Source of the DNA: Mesorhabditis belari
Lineage: Eukaryota > Nematoda > Chromadorea > Rhabditida > Rhabditidae
Direction of reading: 5' to 3'
NCBI GenBank assembly: GCA_958450365.1
Contig: CAUEEP010000736.1
Coordinates: 1,054,001 to 1,118,000, forward strand
Length of the DNA stretch: 64,000 bases
A model generated the notes under the pieces. The model was not told where the DNA came from. It saw only the letters and a list, made by a program, of their open reading frames with translations, and searched no databases. Of the stretch, positions 44,101 to 55,123 are shown piece by piece. The translations under genes were made by a program, and so were the position numbers. How positions within the stretch are numbered: position 1 is the first letter of the stretch; each line of letters begins with the position of its first letter.

Positions 44101-47100
44101 TTTTTTGGCAAATCTTTCTAGTAGAGCAACCCTTTAATGTATGATGACAATATTATATCATCTTGTAGCGAATTGAATTCTGCGTCGATTGATACCAAAT
44201 TTGTGAGTTTAGGTTAAAAATTGCCGCCGCTACAACGTTTCATTCAAAATCGGCGGGACCCCCGTAGCCGATTATGAATGAGTGGGTCTAGGAGCGTCCA
44301 ACCATCAAGTATTTGGTATCATTCAACGCAGAATCATTGATAATTATGTTAAATTTTTAAAATTAGCAAGATTTGATGAAAAGAAAAAAAAATTAGAGCA
44401 AAAAAACTGTTTGTTCAAGAGAAAACTTTGAAGCCCCATAATTTTTTTTCTTTTTATCCAATCTTTCTAATTTCAAAAATTTAACATAATTATCAATGAT
44501 TCTGCGTTGAATGATACTAAATACTTGATGATTGGACGCTCCTAGACCCACTCATTCATAATCGGCTACGACATATATAAACAATTCCATTTACCGTATC
44601 ACTGATCACATTGGCTTTCTGTTGAATTTTCATTGGAAAATCGTCGAGATTTTGCTTGTCAATGAAGTTTTCTAATGTGATGTAGGTGAAAAGAACCTGA
44701 AATGAAAAGATTTAAATTTCGACTATTGATAAATAACCTCTCGAATTGATTGCTCAATTTTCTTCCCATTTTTCAATGAATCGATTTCGAGTAGAACGAG
44801 TCCTCTACGCATTGCTGCTTCGTTATGTCTCAAGGCGATTTGCAATTCCCAAGTCTGTAATTAGAAAACTATTGTTTTATTAGCACTTTCTTTCAGTTTT
44901 ATGATTAGTTACAATCTATTAGTCTTTCCTAATCGATTAGGAAAGTCTTATCTAATCTTATCTAATCGATTACGATCTATTAATCTTTCCTAATCGATTA
45001 GGAAAGTCTTATCTAATCTTATCTAATCGATTACGATCTATTAATCTTTCCTAATCGATTAGGAAAGTCTTATCTAATCTTATCTAATCGATTACGATCT
45101 ATTAATCTTTCCTAATCTATTAGGAAAGTCTTATCTAATCTATTAGTCTCTATTATGAAGAGATAATGTTTTTTGTTTATTAGTAGACATGGAAAAATTC
45201 CAATCCTAACCTAGTTCCATCATCATTTCCTCAGCCTTTCCTTAGCTGATTGCTCTGAAATTTTGTCGACAAGCAGACGATACCAATCTCTATTTGTAAA
45301 CAAAATTTCAGAACAATTGGTCACGAGAAGCTAGAATTTTGCCAACCAACCATCACATCGACTTTCTTCGATTCCTCTAAAGCCGCTTGTATAACCATAT
45401 CCAAATGCTTGCTGCCGATCTCGTAAAAGTGAATGGCTGATCGAAAATGCTCCATTATTAATTGCTCTAGATAAAATCGTATCTCTTATAAGTTCTTTAC
45501 AAACCATTTCCTTCTTGAGTCCCCTCTTCTCGATGTCTTTCTCCACATTGCATCATTGAAAGTGCTATTGAGCATCGGATTCTAGACTTTATTTAAACTA
45601 AAACTTTTCACAAAAATCATACGAAGTTAAGTCGAAATTTCCTTTAAACAATTTTGTCTCCAATTGCTCGTATTCTTTTGTATATTTTGTGAGAAGTGTT
45701 CGGAATTTATTCCCAACATTTAGCATCCATTCATCTAATGATTTCTTGTCTGTTATCGTCTCCTCACCAACGTCCACCAAAATCTTTAAAACGTTTGAAT
45801 CTTAAACTTTTGATATTTTTTTTGATATCAAGATTTTATGGTACCTGGAATGATGACTTTACAAATCTCTTGTTTAAGGAAAACTTCATTGCATCGAACT
45901 TCGGCTAGCTGTAAATGTAGGCGTAAAATTAAAATGCTTGTTGCCGATCTCGTAAAAGTGAATGGCTGATCGAAAGTGCTTCATTAGTAATTTGTAAAAA
46001 CGTTAGTGACAACTTTTTAAACTTATTACAATTTTAAGATTCATTGATTAAGTTTTATCTTCTCTTAAAGCTTCTATCTTCTCTTAAAGCTTTTATCTCC
46101 TCTTAAAGCTTCTTACCTTTTCAGACAATTCCTCTAGTGATAGGTGAGAGAGATTTAGAATCACTAACATGTAGATCCGGAAAAGTGAAGCCACCTGAAA
46201 ACTTTTCAATATTAATCTAGCTTTCATAATCTCTAATCTGATCTCAAGGAAATCCAATTTTTCCTTTCTTAGCAACGATTCTTTAAATAATTCTATACCT
46301 GAACTGTTGCAGCGATTCTTGTTCGTGAACTCGACTCCAATCTCATCACTTCAGCTGGAAAAAAATCAATTTAACCAAAGAAATGTTTAAAAACAAATCT
46401 ATAGCTGGAAATTTATAACTTAGAAGTGTTTTTCAGCTTTAGAAGCTTTAGAAGCAGAAGCTCAAAACTCACCACAGTTTGCAAATGCCACTCGACACAA
46501 TTCAAAGAGGAAAGCATTTTGAGAGAATTGCTCAGGCGCTGGTTGAGACATCAAAAGTTTTGTATCACCTTCTGACTAAATTTTAAGCATTTATAAAGTC
46601 AAATATCTGCTTATTTCACTATAAACAACAATAGAATTAGAATGACAATAGGATTTTGTCTTTTCTAGACTAGCTTTTGGCTCATAGATCAAAGACGAGA
46701 CCTCAAAATAGATCAAAGACGCCGAATGATAGCCGACAATGGCACGAAGATGAAGAAGTGCTTTCAATAATTCCACATCCGTTCCAACACGACTTTTCTT
46801 TCGTTCCTGTTATTATTTGAAATATAAAATATGAAAGCCAAAACTCTTAATCACCTTTTGCAGTGTATTTTCATCATCTTTCCCAACAGCGAACACCGGA
46901 ATCTGCGGGAATTTCTCTTGTTTTGCCCGTTTACGTCGCTCTTCCACAATCGACAAAAATTTAAGACCCTTAAAAAGATAAGATAAGTCAAATTAAGATT
47001 AATATTCGTCACTTGATCAATGGCAGTTAATGCGTTGAAAATGCATTGTTTTCCTGACTCGATCCCAGGCACGATACAGCTGAAAAGTTTGCTTTCAGCT

Positions 47101-50100
47101 TTGTCAGCATTGTTCAGCTTTGTCAGCATTGTTCAGCTGCTCAGCTTTGTTCAGCTTTGTCAGCATTGTTCAGCTTTGCTCAGCTTTGTTCAGCTTTGTC
47201 AGCATTGTTCAGCTGCTCAGCTTTGTTCAGCTTTGTCAGCATTGTTCAGCTGCTCAGCTTTTTCAGCTTTGTTCAGCTAAGAACAAAATTATCATCAAAG
47301 ACGATTCAAATCTTAACAATACTAGAAGTAAACTTGAAATCGATTTACCGAATCGCAGTTGAAGCCTTTTCCTCATCGTCCTCGATCACATTTAACGCTG
47401 ATCGCAAAGCATCAACGGGTACAGAAGACGACATTTGCGGTGTTCTTTCAATCAAAATCGACTCCAATCCAAACAGATTGTTGCTTCTTTTTGAGGAAAG
47501 AGCGAATTTTTCCCTGAAAACTCTTGAAATCAAATCAAAGAATGCTCTCACTTGTTCAGATTCAAAGGAACACATTGATAAAGTGCGGCTCGCAAGTAGC
47601 TCAATGAGGCAGCTACCTGAAAAATTTTTATTGAAATTGGAGAGAAACGGGTTTAAGGAAGGATTTTGATACTAACATGTGGCATTCGATCTTCATTAAT
47701 GATCGACTTTGCTGACTGAATCATTTTATAGGCGATTTCAATTGCGGTTGTTGATGGTGGATCGTCGTCATTCAGCAAATCGTTTGCTTGCTAGAAATTG
47801 AGAGATTGAAAGAAATTGAATGAAAACTAATGAAAATAAATGAAAACAAATGAAAATGAAAGTCAATAAAAATAAATGAAAATAAATGAAAATAAATGAA
47901 AATAAATGAAAATAAATGAAAAAAAGAAAAAAAAAGAAAAAAAGAGGGTCGCTGGTTCGACTTCCACCAGTGACAATATTTTTCAAAAATTTTTTGCTAA
48001 GATTCTGAAAATTTGTGTCTAGGGGTTATTTTTGACGCTGATCACGAAACACATGTTTTTAGCCTAGGTTTCTGCACGAAAAACTAACGAAACGTGAAAG
48101 CAGCCATTTTTTTGGCTCTGCCGCCCTTTACTAAAATAGCTGTAAAAACTTTTAGAAAAGAGATATCTCAAAACGGTTTTTACCAATCGATCCGTCTTGA
48201 ATTCAGCTTTAGGATGAGCTATAAAACGTCAAAATTCGACAAATTTAAGGTACTCTCCCAAAAAATCCGGAAAGGACTTTTCCATCAACCCAATATTACA
48301 CTTAATTCATGCTAAAATTGTGCTAAAAAGTGTGTTTCCTAGATTTCTCAAACCAGTCACTCTAAAACAGATTTTGAAATGAGATTTTGTTAAAAATGGT
48401 TAAACTATGAAAGAATTAAATAGCTTAATAGCTTAATAGGTACCTTCATCAATGCACAGGCAACAATTGATAGTGATGGATTGCATTCAGTGTTACTCGC
48501 CAAATCCGGGAACATTGCCGTCATATCGTAAAGGGTTAAATCGTTTGAATTCTCTACTAAAAAAAAAAGGGTAAATCGATTTCTTTTGATCCAACCTCGA
48601 TGTAGATAATAAGTATGCCCTTGTTCTGTCATTTTATCATCAAGAAATTTGTATATATTCTCGATGACTGTCGCTAATTCAGACGGATCAAACTCGCTGC
48701 CTTTCAAAGCCGGAATCTCGGAGGTGAGATGCACTTGAAAGTCCTGAATTTTGAAAAATTGATACTGTAAGTAGTATTGATCGAACTCTCGATCCTTTAA
48801 ATTCTATAACGTGCCCTTGGGAACGTACGTAACCGTTGACTAAGTAACTTTTGCACAAATAAAAGGCTATAAAAGGTTTCCTATCTTATTCCGTTGGTCT
48901 TTTTCTTTCATTTGAGTCTTCTTGATTCATTTTTTGCTCTTGATCAAGTGATTATTTCTTTCGCATTCCCTTTTGCAAGTGGTTCGTGTTCTCATTTATT
49001 AAGTGATTGTTTTCATTCATTTCTCAGTGAGTGTTTTATTCTTGGTTTGTTGTACGTGGTGTTGTTAACGTGGAACGTAGTGTTTTGCGTGGTGATTCAG
49101 GTGTTAAATAAAGTCTTGTTTCTTTAAAGAAGCAGACATAAACCACATTGAAACTCCACAGAAGATAAAGCACGTTACACTATATCCTCATTTAGTTCAT
49201 ACAAGTATTGTAGAGTACTCTTTAATTGTGCTGTAAATTGTACTGTAAATTGTGCTGTAAATTGTACTGTAAATTGTACTATAAATTGTACTGTAAGTTG
49301 TACTGTAAAATCTCTACAGTATTAACCTTTTGTCTTCCTTTCTCTCGATGCACCACAACAACTCCATCCAGTCCTTTAATCATATGATCAAGCCAAATAT
49401 CCATCCCGGTTAGAATTGAGATTGGTCGCTCGTCACTAAAAGAAACAAACTCATTTCCGTACAAAGTATTGTTAGCTGACTTGAATCGAATCGAAACTGA
49501 GGGTAAATTCTCGCCACTCAACATCGGTATCTCGTGATCGATAAGCATTCGAAGATTTGAGAACTCCCACAAGTGCATCGAATTGTTTTCACCCTTGAAT
49601 TCGATTGAGTTTGCAGTTTACTAGTTTCTGTACTAGTTTCTGTACTAGTTTCTGTACTAGTTTCTTTACTAGTTTCTGTACTAGTTTCTGTACTAGTTAT
49701 CTGTACTAGTTCTGTACTAGTTATCTGTACTAGTTATCTGTACTAGTTTCTTTACTAGTTTCTTTACTAGTTTCTTTACTAGTTTCTGTACTAGTTTCTG
49801 TACTAGTTAGCTTTATAAAATCATTACCTCTGTTGATATTCGATAAGAAAGTGATCTCGGTCGAGGCCATGTTTGCTTCATTGAGCTTGATGATGAGATT
49901 ATCGCTTGCAAGTTCATCAAAGCCACTGCGTTTGATAGATCCCAACTGAAAACAGTTAGTTGATAATTTTTCCAGCAGATAGAGTGTAAAGTAATGTACA
50001 CAAATAGAGTGTAAAGTGATGCTGCTTACTTATTAAGAGTAATTTCACTAATGTTAATAAACTATTCAATTATCAAGTGACTGATTTCAGTTGGGGATCT

Positions 50101-51783
50101 ATCAAACGCCGTGGCTTTGATTGAACTTGCAAGCGGTAATCTTATCACCAAGCTCAATGAAGCAATTACTTGATAGTTACTAGTTACTTGATAGTTACTA
50201 GTTACTAGTTACATCAAGCTCAATGAAGCAGAAATCAGTTACTTGATAATTGAATAGTTTATTAACATTAGTGAAATTACTCTTAAAGCAACATCACTTT
50301 ACCCTCTATCTGCTGGAAAATGACTTTGAGAGTACAAAGCACGTACTTTATGCTTGCTAGAGTCTTAATAAATCTTATAGTTTATTTTCCTTACATATCT
50401 TCTTGTGATTGTGTCAATCCTTGCCAAGTTTCCTCAATTTTTGTGTCAACATTTGAGACACATGATGCAATGAAAGCTTCAGCTAAATCGTTTCGCCGAG
50501 CCGGTTGATCAAAGGATTTCGAATCATTCTAAAGTTATTTTAGATTCAAATATCTTTCCCGGTGTTCTAGTTTTACATTGCTTTTTCATTTTCACACCTG
50601 ATTCCCCGGCAATTCCAGATGATCCACGTAGATCGTGTTGCCAACTCGATGCGCCAACATGTCGAGACGACGATTGTGGAATGGAACCATGATCAATTGC
50701 TTTATCTAAATATCTATATTAGATTTATTTTTATCATTTTACATTCTGTACTTAGCTTTTCTACGTTATTTGAGTACATTTACTTCAAAAAAAATCTGCA
50801 CCAAAGTAGTTTTAGAGGCAAAAATTTGAAGCAAGTTCGATTTTTGAAGAGTTAAATCATTAGATAATGATTTAAAAAGCTAATTGAAGTTAGTTTTAAA
50901 TTAATTTTAACATTTGAATTGTTTTTTAATGATTTCTGCAAGAATTTTTGGGTACTATTCACATAAAGCTCCTCTGTTTTGTTTGTGAACTTTTTTAAGT
51001 CATAGCAAGCATCTTTTATCATATTATATTTTATACCAGCGGAAAACGCTCACTAACGTTCGCGTTTTTCACTGGGGAGGTTTTCCACGCAATCTAAGCC
51101 CCGCTCCTTTTTGCCAATGGCCGCGCACAGACAGACAGACAGGCGGAAGGACGGACAGACAGACAGACAGGCGGAAGGAGGGACAGACAGACAGACAGGC
51201 GGAAGGACGGACAGATGGACAGGCAGACAGACAGACAGACAGGCGGAAGGACGGACAGACGGACAGGCAGTCAGACGGACGGACGGACGGAAGGACGGAC
51301 AGAAAGACAGACAGACGGAAGGACGGACAGACAGACGGACGGACGGACAGATAGACGGACAGACAGACGGACGAAAGGACGGACAGACAGACGGACGGAC
51401 AGACGGACAAACGGACGGACGTCTCTTTTACTTTATATATAGTAGATTCTATAATAAATATTCTAAAATTTCCATATAATTTTAGATAAAAGTGCTTTTT
51501 ACCTTGAGTTACTAATTTTTGAAAATATAGTACACAAACCGTTCTCCCAGAGGCCACCAAATTCGGATGTTGCTTTAAGAACTTTTGCTTGTTTCCTGGG
51601 AGAATGTCATTGATACGATCGATTCTAGAAATATTATAGCAATTAAACTAAACAGTATAGCTGCTAAAATTAGTTTTATCATTTCAAAAACCCACATCGA
51701 ATCACACCGAAATGGCCGAGCGCGCTCCGTTGCTTGGACTTGACGCTGTGAAAGTGCTTTGCATAAAGCATCCCGTAAATTTT
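41160..51783 (-). CDS. EDRF1: EDRF1-like protein
   Basis: Exons run on the minus strand from about 51783 (possibly from an ATG at 52115) to a stop at 41160. Supported pieces, with human EDRF1 counterparts known to me: MLAHRVGNTIYVDHLEL (50598-50705; human MAVHRIGRTLLLDE), MHLWEFSNLRMLIDHEIPML with ISILTGMDIWLDHMI (49330-49600; human INVLTGIDYWLDNLI), and EQGHTYYLHR, SNDLTLYDMTAM (48420-48740; human KEGHTYWLFK, DIVKLYDLTTL). Helical TPR-like exons continue to 43000. The last exons are 42981-43052 and 41160-41244. EDRF1 is a large, conserved, little-studied nuclear protein tied to globin gene control in mammals. Introns hold a Tc1 element, a MITE and at least six minisatellites. One exon joint (50395/49945) does not keep phase in my model, so an exon is missing there. 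Confidence 0.75.
41279..42938 (-). mobile_element. Tc1-type transposon, 1660 bp, near-complete
   Basis: Flanked by TA on both sides (41277-41278 and 42939-42940). Ends CACCCATGCACAAAAAAAAT and the inverse; the inverted arms are about 230 bp and almost identical. The transposase gene is on the minus strand. It sits in the last intron of the EDRF1-like gene. High arm identity suggests recent insertion. Confidence 0.95.
41533..42637 (-). pseudogene. Tc1 transposase, two frameshifts
   Basis: N-terminal paired-like helix-turn-helix domains (MVKSQLSTPDKEKIVEAR, CDVRTVSRIAAKSRTTGN) are followed by the catalytic core: VIFTDESK (first D), LLYQDNAPCH (second D), PYSPDLNVIEHLW (E). This is the DD34E pattern of Tc1 elements. 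A 47-bp intron (42004-42050, GT-AG) lies after IMLWG. Two defects are seen. An extra A in the A-run at about 42254 shifts the frame within FAKK. A second shift near 41625-41640 moves the true C-terminus (LTDSMPRRIQAVIQAKGG, stop 41533) to another frame. This copy probably makes no active enzyme. Confidence 0.92.
44072..44578. mobile_element. palindromic MITE, TATATGTCGTA ends, in EDRF1 intron
   Basis: Left TATATGTCGTAACCGATTAT, right ATAATCGGCTACGACATATA. The arms share GCGTTGAATGATAC-type blocks inverted. The same terminal motif bounds 3088-4208, so it is likely a non-autonomous relative. Confidence 0.8.
44930..45145. repeat. 61-bp tandem repeat, about four copies
   Basis: Units contain CTTTCCTAATCGATTAGGAA, itself a palindrome. 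In an EDRF1 intron. Confidence 0.92.
45931..45991 (-). pseudogene. copy of an EDRF1 exon fragment
   Basis: Direct copy of 45402-45462 (GCCGATCTCGTAAAAGTGAA, TGGCTGATCGAAA) placed about 500 bases away in the next intron, slightly diverged. Confidence 0.8.
47093..47277. repeat. CAGCTTTGTCAGCATTGTT minisatellite
   Basis: Tandem units of TCAGCTTTGTTCAGCTTTG and GTCAGCATTGTTCAGCTGC in an EDRF1 intron. They create spurious Ser/Leu/Phe/Gln-rich frames. Confidence 0.9.
47830..47940. repeat. AATAAATGAAA repeat in EDRF1 intron
   Basis: Tandem AAATAAATGAA units, grading into an A/G-rich run. Confidence 0.9.
49217..49312. repeat. 12-bp TGTACTGTAAAT repeat in EDRF1 intron
   Basis: About seven units, some with TGTGCTGTAAAT. 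Confidence 0.9.
49617..49808. repeat. 12-bp TACTAGTTTCTG repeat in EDRF1 intron
   Basis: About fifteen units directly between two EDRF1 exons. Confidence 0.92.
49880..50325. repeat. inverted duplication carrying an EDRF1 exon fragment
   Basis: 49945 downward (exon sense on minus) is repeated, sense on plus, at 50090-50163 (TTGGGGATCTATCAAACGCC, GCTCAATGAAGC). Around it, TAGTTTATTAACATTAGTGA near 50255 is the inverse of 50045-50070. The whole could form a long hairpin. Confidence 0.82.
51122..51420. repeat. GACA/GGAC minisatellite in EDRF1 intron
   Basis: About 300 bases built from GACAGACAGGCGGAAGGACG variants. Open in several frames on both strands (for example CLSVCPSF), which is a composition artefact. 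Confidence 0.95.
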
Positions 51784-52686
51784 CTGAAAAAAACAATATT
51801 ATGCTTAACAAATAAATTTACATAATAAAGTTTTCTATTGGTTTTAAAACAAAACCCAATTCTCGCTCTTCTATTGGTTTTAAAAACAAACCCGATTCTC
51901 GCTCTTCTATTGCTTTTAAAAACTAACCCGATTCTCGCTCTTTCTCTCGTTGCACCGCTTGCTTGTCAAACCAAGCGTTTGAAATCATAATAATAAAACT
52001 TTAAAAATAACAAATTTTCAGTTCTTAAGCTAACAAACAGATTTGTTTTTGGCTAGACTACATTAATGATCTTTACACGAAGATTCTGTGTGCTCTCTTT
52101 GCTCTTTGTTTTCATGACATAACTGGACTGGTGAAGGGTAACTGAAGGACTAAAGTAAGAAATAAGAAGTTGAACAGATTGTGAATAATGGTACTGATCG
52201 TATTCAGTGTCAATCTTAAAAGCTCAAAGAATCTGAAGAAATTTGTGGTACTTTGAGGAGCCAAAGTGGCCTCTCTCTCTTTTCGTTTGGCTTGATAAAA
52301 CCTAATTTTTAGAATGGCTGGGTTGCTTGTTTCGATTATTAAGAGTGTATTGTTTTTCCTATTTAGAGGTAATAAAATATGTTGAAAGAATTGGTGATAG
52401 TTTATTTGATAATCCTAGTTCCAGTCTGCTGTACTTAGCGAACTCTATTCTACACTTTGGAATCAAATAAGAGATGCAATATGAACTTGAAATATATGGT
52501 GTCCGAAAAAAGTTGTCATCGGTTTGAGTCTGGAATCTTCTCGTTGATTTTTCAAGGCTCATCGTGGTGTCAGCATTGGTTTTGCCTCAGGCGCCACACA
52601 ACAAGATCAAGTTGTTTTTTTTTGATGATTTTGTGAATAGGGATTTTGTGAATAAGGATTTTGAGCTCCCCAGCATCGGCCAGAAA

Positions 52687-54790
52687 GTTATTTGCATTAC
52701 TTTATACTTGAAATAAGCAAATAGGTATGTATTACCTGATCTGAAAAGTGTTTGACGGTAAACGAAAGCTCTCATCGTAGCCGGTGTAGAACTCGGGAAT
52801 GTCTACATGGAACAAGGTTTTGTCCTGCAATTCAGAGCTTCATTAACAACGTTTATATGATAATTTTTGATGAAGAGAATTTCAAAGCCTATAAAAGTTT
52901 CAAGTTATTTTTCTCCCTGACCTCCGTCGCGTTTTCCTCCTTGACTCGGCACTGGATTTGATATTTTCGGTCAGCTAGGTCGCCATCTGAAGCCCTTGGT
53001 GGATAAGTTACGATTTTATTATACAGGATGTTCGGAAAAAAGTGGTCATCGGTTTGAGTCTGGAATCTTCTCGTTGAATTTTCAAGGGTCATCGCGCTGA
53101 CAGAATTGGTTTTACCTCAGGCGCCACACAACAAGATGAAGTTGATTTTTTTGATGATTCTGTGAATGGGGGGTAATAGGGATTTTGAGCTTCCCGGCAT
53201 CGACTAGGGAGCTCAAAATCCTCGCATACAAAACACACTTTTGAATTCTTCGATTTCACCACAAATCTTTCTACTTTTTGTTTCTAAAAATTTGTTTTCA
53301 AATTAGAATCTTGAAGGCCGGAAAAGGCCGGAAAATAAGAGACTCCAAAAGCAACAACAACAGAGTTCTATCGTTTAAAAATTAATCATATTTTCAAGAT
53401 TTTTGAAATAGCCAATCCAACAATGCAAACTGAACATTAAAAGAAAAAAAAAGCAAATTTATAGAAACAAAAAGTAGAAAGATTTGTGGTGAAATAGAAG
53501 AATTCAAAAGTGTGTTTTGTATACGTGGATTTTGAGCTCCCTAGTCGATGTCGGGAAGCTCAAAATCCCTATTCACAAAACCCCTATTACCCCCTATTCA
53601 CAAAAACATCAAAAAATCAACGTCATCTTGTTGTATGACGCTTGAGGCAAAACCAATTCTAACACCACGATGAGCCTTGAAAAATCAACGAGAAGATTCC
53701 TCGACTCAAACCGATGGCAACTTTTTTCAAGATACCCTGTTATTTATAACAATTTATGTTCATTGTTACCAGCATCTCCCCAAATCGTGGGCGGTGTCCA
53801 TCTCAATTGAATATGATAGATTGGGAGATCGGTTTCACTTTGTTTATTTCTTAAATTATCGGATAAAATTTAAAACTCAAAAAATTTTTTAGATTAATAA
53901 ATAGAAGATATGATAAATGTTAAATCTGCCACGAAACCTCAAAAGTGGTGTCAGCATTGGTATTGCCTCAGGCGTCATCCAACAAGATCAAGTTGATTTA
54001 TGCTGATTAGATTGATCATAGTTTTCTAATATACAAGGTGTCTGAAGAAAAAAAGTTGCCATCGGTTTGAGTCGAGGAATCTTCTCGTTGATTTTTCAAG
54101 ATTCATCATGGTGTTAGAATTGGTTTTGCCTCAAGCGTCATACAACAAGATGAAGTTGATTTTTTTTGATCATTGTGGCGAATTGCCACTGCTCTGCAGT
54201 TAGTCAAAAATTCAATACACAAGTTAAAATTGAAAGTTGATGGATAAACTACCGTAATCAGTCACTAGACGATATTCAGTTGTCCGTTTGTTGTAGCTTG
54301 TACACTTAAAAAAACCCGTTCAACCTTTAAGCATTGCTTTTGAGTGAGTTTTTGTTCTCCTTTTTTTTTTTTGCTATCTTTTATCCTTTTTTTATTCACA
54401 TGCAAGTGTTGAATTAATTGTGATAGTGCCAGGTTGCTCCAGTTTGAGCGAAGTTTGCCCTAATAAGGGAAAGTTTTGATAAATTGTGCGCTTTCAAGAC
54501 GACCACTATTGAACCACGCCGAGACATCACAAGAAATTGATGGATAAACTACCGTAATCAGTCACTATTTGATTCCAAAGTGTAGAATAGAGTTATATAG
54601 ATCAAAGCATAAACATATATTTCTTACAATCATTTTTTAGATGGAAACCCGGACAAGTGTTCGTTCGAGTGGTGAAATTGTATTCGAAGTATTCGATTCG
54701 ATTCGATAAACCGAGACTCGTAATCGTCCAACATTATCGGGTGGCTCTTTCAATTTCATCACTCGTACGAACACTTGTTCGCTTTCCATC
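52687..54790 (-). pseudogene. inverted, broken copy of exons 2-5 of the 6.9-kb gene
   Basis: Read on the minus strand, 54700-54787 matches exon 2 (7067-7150), 53745-53938 matches exon 3 and its introns (7158-7345), 53024-53739 matches the MITE, and 52687-53023 matches exons 4-5 (8085-8424). Order and direction are kept, so one inverted segment of about 1.36 kb was copied about 45 kb away. Insertions then split it between exons 2 and 3. A short plus-strand piece of exon 2 also occurs at 54640-54685. No intact frame remains. Confidence 0.88.
53024..53739. mobile_element. palindromic MITE, CAGGGTGTCC family, copy 2
   Basis: Inverted copy of 7357-8084, carried along with the gene segment; ends CAGGATGTTCGG and TATCCTG-like (GATACCCTG). 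Confidence 0.85.
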
Positions 54791-54960
54791 TAAACAATGA
54801 TCAAAAAAATCAACTTCATCTTGTTGTATGACGCTTGAGGCAAAACCAATTCTAACACCATGATGAATCTTGAAAAATCAACGAGAAGATTCCTCGACTC
54901 AAACCGATGGCAACTTTTTTTCTTCAGACACCTTGTATATTAGAAAACTATGATCAATCG
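54008..54960. mobile_element. larger inverted-repeat element holding captured exon 2 pieces
   Basis: TTGATCATAGTTTTCTAATA at 54013 has its inverse at 54940-54960. The arms continue as the CAGGGTGTCC-family sequence (CATCGGTTTGAGTCGAGGAA and its inverse). Between the arms lie two oppositely oriented pieces of exon 2 of the 6.9-kb gene and a duplicated GATGGATAAACTACCGTAAT. Confidence 0.65.
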
Positions 54961-55123
54961 AATCAGCATTACCTTAAGAATAGCAGAAGACTCTCAACTA
55001 ATCTAACTAATCTCTAACTAATCAAAAATTAGATTCAACTAATTCAAGCCAAATTACTGAAAATTATGTAGAAAATCAAAATCATCAATCAATGCTAATA
55101 TCTTATCTAAAACTTTTTCTATT

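Noticed and set aside
47020..47669. 170-residue Ser/Leu/Phe-rich frame on plus
   Set aside because: Starts in the CAGCTTTG minisatellite and then runs antisense to EDRF1 exons.
47945..47975. Possible tRNA T-arm (GCTGGTTCGACTTCCACC)
   Set aside because: No D-arm, anticodon arm or acceptor partner; upstream is only AT-rich repeat.
51069..51560. 163-residue open frame rich in Ser, Val, Cys, Leu and Pro (minus), and Thr/Asp/Arg/Gly-rich frames on plus
   Set aside because: Product of the GACA/GGAC minisatellite, open in several frames on both strands; lies in an EDRF1 intron.
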